A stretch of DNA of 64,000 nucleotides from NCBI GenBank assembly GCA_021151825.1, contig JAGKWQ010000004.1, positions 186,001 to 250,000 on the forward strand. Reading direction: 5' to 3'. Numbering within the stretch: position 1 is the stretch's first letter; each line of letters opens with the position of its first letter. Positions 18,622 through 28,519 of this stretch are shown in pieces. Both the position numbers and the translations under genes were made by a program. The stretch is from Cellvibrionaceae bacterium (lineage in GTDB: Bacteria; Pseudomonadota; Gammaproteobacteria; Pseudomonadales; Cellvibrionaceae). The notes below the pieces were generated by a model. The model saw nothing but the letters and a program-made list of their open reading frames with translations. It had not been told where the DNA came from and ran no database searches.

Positions 18622-21534
18622 ATGGCAAAAGTGTGTAGCAAACAGCGTGGTGCGATTTCTTCTGCAATCTATGCAGCGTGCATCTGTTTGTTAACTCTAC
18701 CGCTGGCGAGTGTTGCGCTTGAGCCGACAGAAATTACGGACCAGCAAAAATCGATCGCGCTGAAAAAAGGTGAAAATGACAAGCGTGAATATCGCTATCT
18801 GGTGTTGGAAAACCAGCTGCGTGTATTGCTTATTTCTGATCCTGTTACTGAAAAATCTGCTGCCGCGTTGGATGTAAATATTGGCGCTAACCAAAATCCC
18901 CGTGATCGCGAAGGGTTGGCTCACTTTTTAGAGCACATGTTATTTTTGGGCACCGAAAAATATCCGCATGCGGGCGAGTATCAGGAATTTATTGCGCGAC
19001 ATGGCGGTAGTTATAATGCGTACACTGCAGCAGAAAATACCAATTACTTCTTTGATATCGATAACAGCCAGCTTGATCCGGCCCTGGATCGCTTTGCCCA
19101 ATTTTTTGTTGCCCCATTATTTTCGCCTGAATATGTAGAACGTGAACGCAAAGCTGTTCACTCGGAGTATTTGGCCAAATTAAAAGATGATGGTCGTCGC
19201 GAATGGGATATCTATCGTGAATTGATGAATCCTGATCATCCTGGTGCAAAATTTTCGGTAGGCAATTTAACAACTCTGGCAGATCGTCAAGGGCATTCGG
19301 TACGCGATGATATGCTAGCGTTTTATGAGCAGCATTATTCATCACACTTGATGAGTCTGGTGGTATTAGGGCGCGAACCCCTGGATGTGTTGGAAAAGAT
19401 GGTTCGCCCACGTTTTGCAAGTGTGCCGCAGCGAGACATTAATATTTCTGCAAAATATCCTTCATTGTTTAGCTCAGATACCTTGCCAGCCAGTTTGGAA
19501 ATAAAACCTGAAAAGGAACTCCGCAATTTAAGTTTTTCATTTCCAATTCCCAATCCTGACGGTTTTTATCAAACCAAACCCTTCGGATATATTGCTCATT
19601 TACTAGGGCATGAGGGCAGCGGTAGTTTGTTGTCGTTACTAAAGCGATTGGGCTGGGCGGATGCGGTTTACGCCAGTACCACCCTGGAAAATCGTAGTGA
19701 TGCACTTTTTCAGGTGAATGTCCAGCTTACACCGCAAGGGGTTCGTGCGCGCGATCAAATTGCATCTCTGGTATTTTATTGTATTGAGCAGCTGCGTGAG
19801 CGCGGTGCTTCGAGCTGGCGTTATAACGAATTTCAGGTAATGGCCGATCTGGATTTTCGCTTCCAGGAGAAGCGTCCACCGATGGAGACGGTTAGCGAGT
19901 TGGCTCAATCCATGAGCGTCTACAAGCCACAAGATATCCTCAGTGGTAATTTGCTTTATACAATCTATGACGAAAAACTTATCCAGAAAAGTTTGTCCTA
20001 TTTAACTAGCAATAACGTCCTGATTGCACTCACTGCACCGGAAGTTGATGTGTTTCGGATTTCCAGGCTCTATTCTGCACCTTATAGTTTCCGGGCAGGG
20101 ATTTCCGGGGTGATGGAGTTAAAACCTGCGGTGCGCCAGGAACTTTCATTGCCGGATAAAAATCTGTTTATTCCCAAGCGGCTTACGGTTAAAACCGGTT
20201 CCATGCTGGAGCAGCAAGGCGCAGTGATTAATCGCAAACCGGAGTTAATTTTAAATAACAAAAATACCCGCGTGTGGTACACGCAGGATCGTGAATTTAT
20301 CCAACCGCGAGCCACTATTAATTTGCGTATTAAATCACCATTGGTCGCTGCTAATGCAGCCGGTGCGGTGAAAGAGCAATTATTTATTGCGTTAGTGAAT
20401 GATCAACTCAGTGAGTTTGTTTATCCAGCTCGTTTGGCGGGTATTGAGTTGGCTATTGAAGCTAATACACGCGGATTTGATATTAAAATTTTTGGTTATT
20501 CCGGCCGTCAGGGTTTGCTTATAAACAAGGTCATGGAAGCAATAAGGAGCGGTAGATTCACTCAAGAGCGTTTTGCGTTGTTAAAGGAAAATTTACTACG
20601 AAATTTACGTAATCAAAATAAAGATTTGCCATATCAAGTGTTAGCAAAACAAATTCCGGTTTTGCAAATGACTCCAGCATGGAGTAATGCGCAATTAATT
20701 ACTGCACTTGAATCCATTACTTTTGAACAGCTTAGTCAATTTGCCGGCAGGCATTTGATTGATGCGCGCCTTGATGCATTTTTTTACGGTAATTATTTTC
20801 GCGCAGAAGCATTGAAGCTAGCTGTGCTGGCAGAGCATGAATTACTGAATCGACAAGCTGTGCGCGAATTGCCAGAGCAAAAAATATTGATGTTGCCACA
20901 ACCTTCAAGCAAGCCCTGGTTGTATGTTCATAATTTGGAACATTCGGATAACATTGTGGAGTTGTTAATACAAAATAATTCCAGTTCTGTAGATGATAAT
21001 GCGCATATGTTGCTGGTGAGGCAGTTGCTGCAACCGGCATTTTATTATCAACTGCGTACGCAAAAACAATTAGGCTATATCGTCGCTGCTATTCCTGCAC
21101 CGTTATTGACTTTGGAAAATACTTTGCTTGTTGTTCAATCTCCGGTCGCTAGTGAGGAGGACATTATTAATGAGATCGATCAGTTCCTTGCGGAGCAAGT
21201 TGAGAGCATTGCGGATTCAGAAGAGTTTTCCATTAATCAACAATCATTAATTAATGAATTGCGAGAGCCGGCGCGTTCATTAAAAGAACAAAGTGATCGT
21301 TATTGGAATGCAATTACCATTTATGAAGAGCACTTTTCCCGGCGATTAGATCTTGCGGATGCTGTTGCACGCATCACTCCGGAGTCACTGGCTAAATATT
21401 ACCGAACAATATTTACCGATAAAAATCGTCGATTATGGTTGAGCTCGCAAAAATTAGCTGAGCGTGAAAACTTTTTTCTTATCGATAATTTGTTGTCTTA
21501 CAAACAGCAATTGCAATCCTCATCAACCCCCTGA
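18622..21534 (+). CDS. M16 (pitrilysin/insulinase) family zinc protease, periplasmic
   Basis: The protein has 970 residues. A signal peptide (about residues 1-33) precedes the peptidase domain with the inverted zinc motif HFLEH (HxxEH) and the downstream ERKAVHSEY Glu ligand. Three further M16-type domains follow, and the total length matches pitrilysin (PtrA). These enzymes degrade small proteins and peptides in the periplasm. An AT-rich 443-base gap separates its stop from aceE. Confidence 0.93.
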   Translation: MAKVCSKQRGAISSAIYAACICLLTLPLASVALEPTEITDQQKSIALKKGENDKREYRYLVLENQLRVLLISDPVTEKSAAALDVNIGANQNPRDREGLAHFLEHMLFLGTEKYPHAGEYQEFIARHGGSYNAYTAAENTNYFFDIDNSQLDPALDRFAQFFVAPLFSPEYVERERKAVHSEYLAKLKDDGRREWDIYRELMNPDHPGAKFSVGNLTTLADRQGHSVRDDMLAFYEQHYSSHLMSLVVLGREPLDVLEKMVRPRFASVPQRDINISAKYPSLFSSDTLPASLEIKPEKELRNLSFSFPIPNPDGFYQTKPFGYIAHLLGHEGSGSLLSLLKRLGWADAVYASTTLENRSDALFQVNVQLTPQGVRARDQIASLVFYCIEQLRERGASSWRYNEFQVMADLDFRFQEKRPPMETVSELAQSMSVYKPQDILSGNLLYTIYDEKLIQKSLSYLTSNNVLIALTAPEVDVFRISRLYSAPYSFRAGISGVMELKPAVRQELSLPDKNLFIPKRLTVKTGSMLEQQGAVINRKPELILNNKNTRVWYTQDREFIQPRATINLRIKSPLVAANAAGAVKEQLFIALVNDQLSEFVYPARLAGIELAIEANTRGFDIKIFGYSGRQGLLINKVMEAIRSGRFTQERFALLKENLLRNLRNQNKDLPYQVLAKQIPVLQMTPAWSNAQLITALESITFEQLSQFAGRHLIDARLDAFFYGNYFRAEALKLAVLAEHELLNRQAVRELPEQKILMLPQPSSKPWLYVHNLEHSDNIVELLIQNNSSSVDDNAHMLLVRQLLQPAFYYQLRTQKQLGYIVAAIPAPLLTLENTLLVVQSPVASEEDIINEIDQFLAEQVESIADSEEFSINQQSLINELREPARSLKEQSDRYWNAITIYEEHFSRRLDLADAVARITPESLAKYYRTIFTDKNRRLWLSSQKLAERENFFLIDNLLSYKQQLQSSSTP

Positions 21535-21977
21535 TTTTTTGCGAATTGTTTAACGATTAATCGCATAGCTCAAAGTAATGCATGTATTTGCTTTTTTGTG
21601 GTGCATGCTGCGCAAAAATTATCAAAATTTTTACTGATTTCTGCTTGGTGAATCGGAAATATTTGGGTAATAATGCCAGCCCTGTTACAAACCCGATTTT
21701 TTAATAGCGTTGTTGTATTTAAAGCGCGATGGATAGTTAACAGTGCACCAAAGCTGTGCCCCTCAAAAGTGTTACCGTATGGGCTAGGGCTGGTAAAAAA
21801 TTCCCACTTATGCAAGAATTCGGGGATTTTTGACACAAGAAAAAGGGATATTCCTCCTGTAACTCCATGAAAAAACTGCACATTTGTGCAAATTTTGTGC
21901 GAAGCCCAGATCCAAATTCCTATATAGATACTACTGCTACATGATGTGCGTATTTGCGCATAGCTGAGGAGATTTGA
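21535..21977 (+). promoter_or_regulatory. Intergenic region before aceE with a TGCACA/TGTGCA dyad
   Basis: No credible gene is visible in these 443 bases. At 21877-21890 TGCACA and TGTGCA form a perfect inverted repeat with a 2-base spacer, followed by another TTGTGC and, at 21949-21962, a second GTGC/GCGCA-rich pair. The region probably holds the aceEF promoter and an operator. Pyruvate regulators such as PdhR bind other consensus sites, so the regulator is open. GAGGAG sits 8 bases before the aceE ATG. Confidence 0.45.
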
Positions 21978-24629
21978 ATGCTACAAGATATTGATGCCAT
22001 TGAAACAAAAGAGTGGCTGGACGCCCTGAAATCAGTTGTCCGTCATGCCGGTAAAGACCGTGCGGCGGAGCTGCTGAAATCCCTGTCCGAGTCCGCCGTT
22101 AACCATGGCATTGAACAGCCTTCTTCTATACAAACTCCTTATCGCAATACCATTCCTGTAGAGAAAGAAATCAAGTCTCCAGGCGATACCAAACTGGAGC
22201 GCAAAATTCGCTCAATTATCCGTTGGAATGCCATGGCAATGGTCATGAAAGCCAACGATAACGATGAAGGCCTGGGTGGCCATATTGCGTCCTTCGCATC
22301 ATCTGCCACCTTATATGATGTAGGTTTTAACCACTTTTTTCGCGGCAACGACGGTGATACCCCCGGCGACCTGATTTATTTCCAGGGCCATGTATCCCCG
22401 GGTATGTACGCTCGTTCATTTGTTGAAGGCCGTCTTAACGAATCCCATTTGGATAATTTCCGTCGTGAAGTCAATGGCGGTGGTTTGTCTTCTTACCCAC
22501 ACCCATGGTTGATGCCGGATTATTGGCAGTTCCCGACCGTATCTATGGGCTTGGGGCCGATCAAATCTATTTATCAGGCGCGTTTTAATCGTTATATGGA
22601 AGCGCGTGGTTTGATCCCCAAAACTGATCGTAAAGTCTGGGCATTCCTCGGTGATGGTGAGTGTGATGAGCCGGAAAGCCTGGGCGCTATTTCCCTCGCC
22701 ACCCGTGAAAAGCTGGATAACCTGATTTTTGTGATTAACTGTAACCTGCAGCGCCTGGATGGTCCGGTGCGCGGCAACAGTAAAATCGTACAAGAACTGG
22801 AAGGGGTATTCCGTGGTGCCGGCTGGAACGTTATTAAAGTTCTTTGGGGCCGTGGTTGGGATGACCTGCTCGCTAAAGACAAAACCGGCCTGTTGCAAAA
22901 GCGCATGGACGAAGTTGTCGATGGCGAAATGCAAAACTACAAAGCCAACGGCGGTGCTTATACCCGCGAACATTTCTTCGGCAAATACCCGGAGTTACTG
23001 GACTTGGTGAAAGATTTATCGGATGACGACATCATGGGTCTTGCCCGTGGCGGTCACGATTCCCATAAGGTTTACAACGCTTACTATCAAGCGGTAAACA
23101 CTAAAGGCAGACCGACAGTAATTCTTGCCCAAACTGTAAAAGGTTATGGTATGGGTTCATCGGGCGAAGCGATCAACAAAACGCACTCTGCTAAATCCCT
23201 GGCGACAGAGGATCTGAAAAAATTCCGTGATCGTTTTGAATTGCCGATTAGTGATGAGGATCTGCCTAACCTTCCATATTACCGTCCGGCTGAAGATAGC
23301 CCGGAAATGCAATATATGAAGGCGCGCCGTCAGGTATTGAAAGGTTTCGTACCTTCTCGCGATCCAAGCTTTGATCCTTTACTGGTGCCAGCACTTGAAG
23401 CATTTGCGGCGCAATTGAAGAGCACTGGTGAGCGTGAAATTTCCACCACTATGAGTTTCGTGCGTATCCTGTCGTCGCTGGTAAAAGATAAAAACATCGG
23501 TAAGCAAATTGTGCCGATCGTACCAGACGAAGCGCGTACCTTCGGTATGGAAGGTATGTTTAAAACCGTTGGTATTTACTCATCCGAAGGTCAAAAATAC
23601 GTTCCTCACGATGCTGGTCAAATGATGTCTTACCACGAATCTGCCACTGGGCAGATTCTTGAAGAGGGTATCAACGAAGCAGGTTCTATGGCTTCCTGGA
23701 TTGCTGCTGCGACTGCATACAGCAACTACAAAAAGCCAATGATTCCGTTCTACATCTATTACTCCATGTTTGGTTTCCAGCGTATTGGCGATCTGGCATG
23801 GGCAGCAGGTGATTCGCAAGCGCGTGGCTTCCTGTTGGGGGCGACCGCTGGTCGTACTACCTTGAACGGTGAAGGTTTGCAGCATCAGGATGGCCACAGT
23901 CATGTGTTTGCCAACACTATTCCGAATTGCCGCTCTTATGATCCAACTTACGCATACGAGCTTGCTGTCATTATCCAGGACGGTATCAAGCGCATGTATC
24001 ACGACAATGAAAACGTGTTTTATTACGTTTCATTGATGAACGAAAACTACCAGCATCCTGATATGCCGGAAGGTGCCGAAGCAGGCATCATCAAAGGTAT
24101 CTATCAACTGGAAAAGGGCACTGGCAAAGCCAAGAACCGTGTGCAGTTATTGGGTGCCGGTACTATTTTGCGTGAAGTGCGCTTCGCTGCTGAAATCCTG
24201 CGTAAAGACTTCGATGTTGAAGCAGATGTATGGAGTGTTACCAGTGTGAATGAACTGACCCGCGATGGTCAGCGTGCTACTCGCTGGAACATGTTGAACC
24301 CTACTGCGGCGCAACGTAAGCCATACATTACCCAGATATTGGAAGGCGCTGAAGGACCATTCATTATCTCTACTGACAATCTGAAAACCTACTCCGAGCA
24401 ACTGCGCGCCTATATTCCGGGCGATTACACAGTGCTAGGGACTGAAGGTTTTGGTCGCAGTGATACCCGTACCCAATTGCGTCATTTCTTCGAAGTTAAC
24501 CGTTACTTCGTGGTCATTGCTGCACTCAAATCTTTGGCAGACCAGGGCAAGATTAAAGCCGATGTGGTTGCCAAGGCCATCAAGAAGTTTGGTATTGATC
24601 CGGAAAAAGCGGATCCATTGAGCGTATAA
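21978..24629 (+). CDS. aceE: Pyruvate dehydrogenase E1 component (homodimeric)
   Basis: This 883-residue protein matches the single-chain E1 of the gammaproteobacterial pyruvate dehydrogenase complex. It decarboxylates pyruvate with thiamine diphosphate and reductively acetylates the lipoyl groups of E2. The thiamine-binding signature is GDGECDEPESLG with the NCN segment about 30 residues on; HDSHKVYNAY, the TVKGYGMG segment and the C-terminal TEGFGRSDTR are typical. It is followed by aceF after 94 bases containing a hairpin. No pdhR gene is adjacent and no lpd follows aceF. Confidence 0.98.
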   Translation: MLQDIDAIETKEWLDALKSVVRHAGKDRAAELLKSLSESAVNHGIEQPSSIQTPYRNTIPVEKEIKSPGDTKLERKIRSIIRWNAMAMVMKANDNDEGLGGHIASFASSATLYDVGFNHFFRGNDGDTPGDLIYFQGHVSPGMYARSFVEGRLNESHLDNFRREVNGGGLSSYPHPWLMPDYWQFPTVSMGLGPIKSIYQARFNRYMEARGLIPKTDRKVWAFLGDGECDEPESLGAISLATREKLDNLIFVINCNLQRLDGPVRGNSKIVQELEGVFRGAGWNVIKVLWGRGWDDLLAKDKTGLLQKRMDEVVDGEMQNYKANGGAYTREHFFGKYPELLDLVKDLSDDDIMGLARGGHDSHKVYNAYYQAVNTKGRPTVILAQTVKGYGMGSSGEAINKTHSAKSLATEDLKKFRDRFELPISDEDLPNLPYYRPAEDSPEMQYMKARRQVLKGFVPSRDPSFDPLLVPALEAFAAQLKSTGEREISTTMSFVRILSSLVKDKNIGKQIVPIVPDEARTFGMEGMFKTVGIYSSEGQKYVPHDAGQMMSYHESATGQILEEGINEAGSMASWIAAATAYSNYKKPMIPFYIYYSMFGFQRIGDLAWAAGDSQARGFLLGATAGRTTLNGEGLQHQDGHSHVFANTIPNCRSYDPTYAYELAVIIQDGIKRMYHDNENVFYYVSLMNENYQHPDMPEGAEAGIIKGIYQLEKGTGKAKNRVQLLGAGTILREVRFAAEILRKDFDVEADVWSVTSVNELTRDGQRATRWNMLNPTAAQRKPYITQILEGAEGPFIISTDNLKTYSEQLRAYIPGDYTVLGTEGFGRSDTRTQLRHFFEVNRYFVVIAALKSLADQGKIKADVVAKAIKKFGIDPEKADPLSV

Positions 24630-24632
24630 AGC

Positions 24633-24659
24633 CATCGCCCTCTCACAAAGAGGGCGATG
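24633..24659 (+). terminator. Hairpin between aceE and aceF
   Basis: A perfect 10-bp stem (CATCGCCCTC with GAGGGCGATG) with a 7-base loop is followed by TTGTTTGTATT. The T tract is interrupted, so it may attenuate transcription or stabilise the aceE end rather than stop all transcription into aceF. Confidence 0.6.
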
Positions 24660-24723
24660 TTGTTTGTATTCTCCAAAACATTTATCAAATGTAGAAATAA
24701 CCGATTAACGAGGAACTACTACA

Positions 24724-26322
24724 GTGGCAATTCAAACTATTAAAGTGCCTGATATTGGCGGCGCAGAAGGCGTTGAAGTAATTGAAATCTCCGTGAAGGC
24801 GGGTGATGTAATCGCCGAAGGTGATTCAATTGTCGTGCTTGAAACTGACAAGGCTTCAATGGAGATCCCTGCTGATGTGTCAGGTACAGTTGTCGCTATC
24901 AAAGTAAATATTGGCGATAAAGTATCGCAAGGCAGCGTGTTGCTGGAAGTTGAAGCGGAAGGCGCTGCGGCATCGGCCCCGGCTCCTCAACCGGCAGAGC
25001 CAGCGGCGGCACCAGCACCAGTTGCTGCAGCCCCTGCACCAGCTGCAAGTGCTGAAGTAAATCTGGTGGTTCCGGATATTGGTGGCGCTGAAGGCGTAGA
25101 AGTTATTGAAATTTCTGTAAAGGTTGGCGATGAAGTTGCTGCTGGCGATTCACTGATCGTACTTGAAACAGATAAAGCGTCCATGGAAATTCCTGCTGAA
25201 GCAGCAGGAAAAATTGTCAGCCTTGCTGTAAAAGTAGGCGATAAACTTTCGCAAGGTTCGGTAATTGGTGTATTGGCTACCAGTGGTGGCGCTGCAACTC
25301 CAGCCCCTGCTGCTGCCGCACCGGCAAAAGCCGAAGCAGCGGCGCCTGCACCTGCTGCAAAAGTTGAAGCACCAAAAGCTGCACCAGCTCCTGTTGCAGA
25401 AGTAGAGCAGACTGGTGATGTTTACGCAGGACCTGCTGTGCGTAAACTGGCTCGTCAGCTCGGCGTTGATTTGGGTAAATTGGCTGGTACTGGTCCACGT
25501 GGTCGTTTGTTGAAAGATGACGTTCGTGGCTATGTGAAGCCAATTGTACAAGCCGCTCAATCTGGTGCACCTGTTGGTGGTGGTTCAGGCATTCCACGTG
25601 TACCAGCAGTCGATTTCTCCAAGTTTGGTGAAATTGAAACTGTGAAAATGAGCAAAGTGAAGAAAATCACTGCAGATAATATGAGCCGTAACTGGTTGAA
25701 TGTCCCTCATGTTACCCAGTGGGACGATGCAGATATCACTGATCTTGAAGCATTCCGTAATGGTTTGAAAGCGGAAGCTGAAAAGCGTGGTAGCAAATTG
25801 ACTCCATTGCCTTTCCTGTTAAAAGCCTCTGCGGCTGCATTAATTGCAGAGCCAACATTCAATGTGTCGTTGCATCACGATGGCGAAAGTATCGTACAGA
25901 AAAAATACGTGCACATTGGTATTGCAGTAGATACTCCTAACGGTCTGATGGTTCCGGTTATTCGTAACGTGGATAAAAAAGGCCTGTGGGAATTAACTGA
26001 CGAAATCAATGCGATTGCGAAAAAAGCACGTGATGGAAAGTTGCTGCCAGCGGATATGCAAGGTGGTTGTTTCACCATCTCCAGCCTCGGCGCTGCCGGT
26101 GGTAACGGCTTTACTCCAATCGTAAACGCACCGGAAGTTGCGATCCTTGGTGTAAGTCGTGCGCAAATGAAACCTGTATGGAATGGCAAAGAGTTTGTGC
26201 CGCGCAATATGTTGCCGCTGTCACTCTCTTATGATCATCGTGCAATTAACGGCGCAGATGCTGGTCGTTTCTTCACTTACTTGACTGCTGTGATCGCCGA
26301 TGTAAGACGTTTGTTGTTGTAA
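24724..26322 (+). CDS. aceF: Pyruvate dehydrogenase E2, dihydrolipoamide acetyltransferase
   Basis: The product has 532 residues, with two lipoyl domains (residues about 3-76 and 118-192, each with lipoyl-Lys in ETDKASMEIP), Ala/Pro-rich linkers, a peripheral subunit-binding domain (about 236-272, AGPAVRKLARQLGVDLGKL) and a catalytic core ending with SYDHRAINGADAGRF, which holds the active-site His. It transfers acetyl groups from lipoamide to CoA. The start is GTG, with GAGGA about 10 bases upstream. The usual third gene, lpd (E3), is absent downstream and must be elsewhere. Confidence 0.97.
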   Translation: MAIQTIKVPDIGGAEGVEVIEISVKAGDVIAEGDSIVVLETDKASMEIPADVSGTVVAIKVNIGDKVSQGSVLLEVEAEGAAASAPAPQPAEPAAAPAPVAAAPAPAASAEVNLVVPDIGGAEGVEVIEISVKVGDEVAAGDSLIVLETDKASMEIPAEAAGKIVSLAVKVGDKLSQGSVIGVLATSGGAATPAPAAAAPAKAEAAAPAPAAKVEAPKAAPAPVAEVEQTGDVYAGPAVRKLARQLGVDLGKLAGTGPRGRLLKDDVRGYVKPIVQAAQSGAPVGGGSGIPRVPAVDFSKFGEIETVKMSKVKKITADNMSRNWLNVPHVTQWDDADITDLEAFRNGLKAEAEKRGSKLTPLPFLLKASAAALIAEPTFNVSLHHDGESIVQKKYVHIGIAVDTPNGLMVPVIRNVDKKGLWELTDEINAIAKKARDGKLLPADMQGGCFTISSLGAAGGNGFTPIVNAPEVAILGVSRAQMKPVWNGKEFVPRNMLPLSLSYDHRAINGADAGRFFTYLTAVIADVRRLLL

Positions 26323-26346
26323 TATTGCTTCGCAAATGAGTTAGTA

Positions 26347-26373
26347 AAAGGCCAGCAAATCGCTGGCCTTTTT
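26347..26373 (+). terminator. Intrinsic terminator after aceF
   Basis: AAAGGCCAGC and GCTGGCCTTT form a perfect stem with an AAATC loop, followed by a T-rich tract. It ends the aceE-aceF unit. Confidence 0.9.
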
Positions 26374-26451
26374 GTTTTTCATGGATACACTAATCAAAAA
26401 ATATCGGCATAAAAATTTCGGTTATCTCAATTTTCCGGTGAGTGGGTAACC

Positions 26452-27459
26452 ATGATTATTTTTCTACGTCTTGTTTGTATTTCTGCATTGGCAATCCTCA
26501 TTATGAGCTGCCAAACGATTACTCATATCGATAATCCAGCTAATACCTATACCGCTGAAACCACCTACCAAAAATTAATTGGTGATTATCCATTTATCTC
26601 TGTTGCCAGCCAGACTGTTCCGGAAAGAATTAAAGAGATAAAAAATATCACTTATGTGCATTATGGGAATCGTGCGCTGTTATTGGATTTATATTTACCC
26701 AAAAAAAATAACAAACAACAGCGCCCCGCAATTATTTTTGTGCACGGCGGTGGTTGGGGTTCTGGTTATAGAACTAACTTCGCGCCTTTTGCTGTTGCGA
26801 TGGCAGAACAGGGTTATGTTGCGGCAACGATTAGTTATCGCTTGTCGGACGAAGCTAAATATCCTGCTGCTATTCATGATGCAAAGGCAGCAATTCGCTG
26901 GTTGCGTAGCAATGCCAAAAAATATGGTGTGAATACGAATCAAATTGCGGTAGCGGGTGGTTCTGCAGGTGGGCAAATTGCCAGCTTAACAGGCGTTACG
27001 GAGGGGATTGAAAAGTTTGATCCTCAAGCAAAAAAATCTGTTGTTTCCAGTAGTGTTCAGGCGATTATTAATATTGATGGATTATCCGATTTTACTTCTG
27101 AAGCTGCGCGTTTATATGAGGATGATCCGCGTAAAAACCCTTCTGCAGCCGGAGCTTGGTTTGGTGGGCGTTATGCTGAGAAAGCTACGCTTTGGCATGA
27201 GGCATCGCCAATATTCTATGTAACCAAAAATACACCGCCGATTTTATTTTTAATCAGTGCCCAGGAACGGTTTAGTGTCGGGCATAAAGAAATGATTGAA
27301 AAAATGAAGCCGTTGGGAATTCCTTATCAAGTTACACAACTTCCTGGTACGCCGCACTCCTTTTGGCTGTTCGATCCATGGTTGCAGCCTTCAGCAAATA
27401 TTGTTGCCAAATTTCTGGATCAGCAATTCAAAATAAACCGTAGCGATAATGCCCGCTAA
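26452..27459 (+). CDS. Alpha/beta hydrolase lipoprotein (esterase, BD-FAE-like)
   Basis: The 335-residue protein has a lipoprotein signal (hydrophobic core followed by LIMSC, lipobox Cys at about residue 20), so it is probably membrane-tethered. The hydrolase shows the HGGGWGSGY oxyanion motif, the GGSAGG nucleophile elbow and a C-terminal GTPHSF His. Relatives include carboxylesterases, acetyl-xylan esterases and bifunctional feruloyl/acetyl esterases; a polysaccharide-deacetylating role is plausible but not shown. The last 32 bases overlap the convergent DUF1287 gene. Confidence 0.87.
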   Translation: MIIFLRLVCISALAILIMSCQTITHIDNPANTYTAETTYQKLIGDYPFISVASQTVPERIKEIKNITYVHYGNRALLLDLYLPKKNNKQQRPAIIFVHGGGWGSGYRTNFAPFAVAMAEQGYVAATISYRLSDEAKYPAAIHDAKAAIRWLRSNAKKYGVNTNQIAVAGGSAGGQIASLTGVTEGIEKFDPQAKKSVVSSSVQAIINIDGLSDFTSEAARLYEDDPRKNPSAAGAWFGGRYAEKATLWHEASPIFYVTKNTPPILFLISAQERFSVGHKEMIEKMKPLGIPYQVTQLPGTPHSFWLFDPWLQPSANIVAKFLDQQFKINRSDNAR

Positions 27460-28000
27460 TTGGATAATTAAATAGCATATCTTCCAGCTTGGGGCCTGCG
27501 CCAATATTGTGAACAATCAATGGGCGCTGACCATCGGTAGATAATTTATCGGTTACAACGCCGATATGGGGAAGGTTGCCGGGTAATATCCAGGTGACCA
27601 AATCGCCAGCCTGATAATCTTCCGGGTTGCTTGAAGTGATAAGTTTTTTACCGTGACGAGTAAAAAAAGTTTGCAGGTTGGGAACACGGCGATGATCAAT
27701 ATTGGTATCAGTTTTTGTCTGCCCCCAATTGCGTTTCGCTGGATAGAGCGAAAAATTCCCGCGCATGTCTTCGTGTACTAATTGTTGCAAATCTATACCG
27801 AGTTTGCGGTACGCACGAATAACGACATCGGTACATACCCCATATTTTGCAGGTATATCCCCCATTGGGTAGGCGATTTTAAAGTACGCACCATTGTAGG
27901 TAACGAAGTCGTTGGTTTGTGTTATTGCTGCATCAATTAACACATGTGTTTTGGTTGTTACATCTGCAGAAACTTTATTAGCAGCCAGTGCGATCAACAA
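27428..28000 (-). CDS. DUF1287 (YijF-like) secreted protein
   Basis: The protein matches the DUF1287 family, thought to have an NlpC/P60-like cysteine-peptidase fold: GVCTDVVIRAYRKLGIDLQ, DHRRVPNLQTFF and GDLVTWILPGNLPHIGVV with the likely catalytic Cys and His. The usual reading starts at a TTG at 28000, which leaves only half a signal peptide. Extending in frame to a CTG at 28036 gives a complete one (LKGKSIFLFATLLIALAANKVSA), just after the stop of the upstream VanZ-like gene. Translation may therefore start at CTG by coupling. The 3' end overlaps the convergent hydrolase gene. Confidence 0.82.
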   Translation of the reverse strand: MLIALAANKVSADVTTKTHVLIDAAITQTNDFVTYNGAYFKIAYPMGDIPAKYGVCTDVVIRAYRKLGIDLQQLVHEDMRGNFSLYPAKRNWGQTKTDTNIDHRRVPNLQTFFTRHGKKLITSSNPEDYQAGDLVTWILPGNLPHIGVVTDKLSTDGQRPLIVHNIGAGPKLEDMLFNYPISGHYRYGLF

Positions 28001-28046
28001 AGTTGCAAATAAAAAAATACTTTTGCCCTTGAGCAGATGACTCTAT

Positions 28047-28451
28047 TCAGTATTCGGAAGGCGTTATTTTATTATTTAACTGTGTTTTCCAATAAAGCAG
28101 TTTGGTAAAGGGGGCTATGTATTTTGTTAATAGGAAAACTATACATAACCCTAAAATAACGCCGCCGCTATTTGCTGCCATGTCAACAAGGCTAAAGGTG
28201 CGTGGCGGATTAAAATGTTGACCCACTTCGATAGCAAAAGAATAGGTGATGAGGAATGCAGCGCGCTGCCAAAATGCCCATCCTGGAAATGCAAAACTAA
28301 TAGAAATGGCAGCGACAGTGTAGCCGGTAAAGTGCATTAATAGATCGTTGAAAACCGGCACTGAATTTTCAGGGTGAGGTGTTAGTCCGAGGTAAGTATA
28401 AATCACTAACAAACAGCAAAACTGGATCACACAGAGCGCTCGCCACAACAT
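28047..28451 (-). CDS. VanZ-like membrane protein
   Basis: This short integral membrane protein (134 residues from the chosen start) has about four hydrophobic helices and the VanZ-type features: an early Asn/Asp-containing NDLLMHFTGY motif, the EVGQHFNPPRTFSLVDMAANSGG motif and a final hydrophobic helix. The ATG at 28451 is preferred because GAGGGA lies 8 bases upstream; ATGs at 28457 and 28484 are in frame. VanZ family members are linked to low-level teicoplanin resistance in Gram-positives; the role here is unknown. It precedes the DUF1287 gene by about 10 bases. Confidence 0.85.
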   Translation of the reverse strand: MLWRALCVIQFCCLLVIYTYLGLTPHPENSVPVFNDLLMHFTGYTVAAISISFAFPGWAFWQRAAFLITYSFAIEVGQHFNPPRTFSLVDMAANSGGVILGLCIVFLLTKYIAPFTKLLYWKTQLNNKITPSEY

Positions 28452-28519
28452 TTGCATTTCCCTCGAAAAATTTTGGAAAAGCATAACAGGCTGGCGAGAT
28501 TCAGGCGATCCCTGATAGT

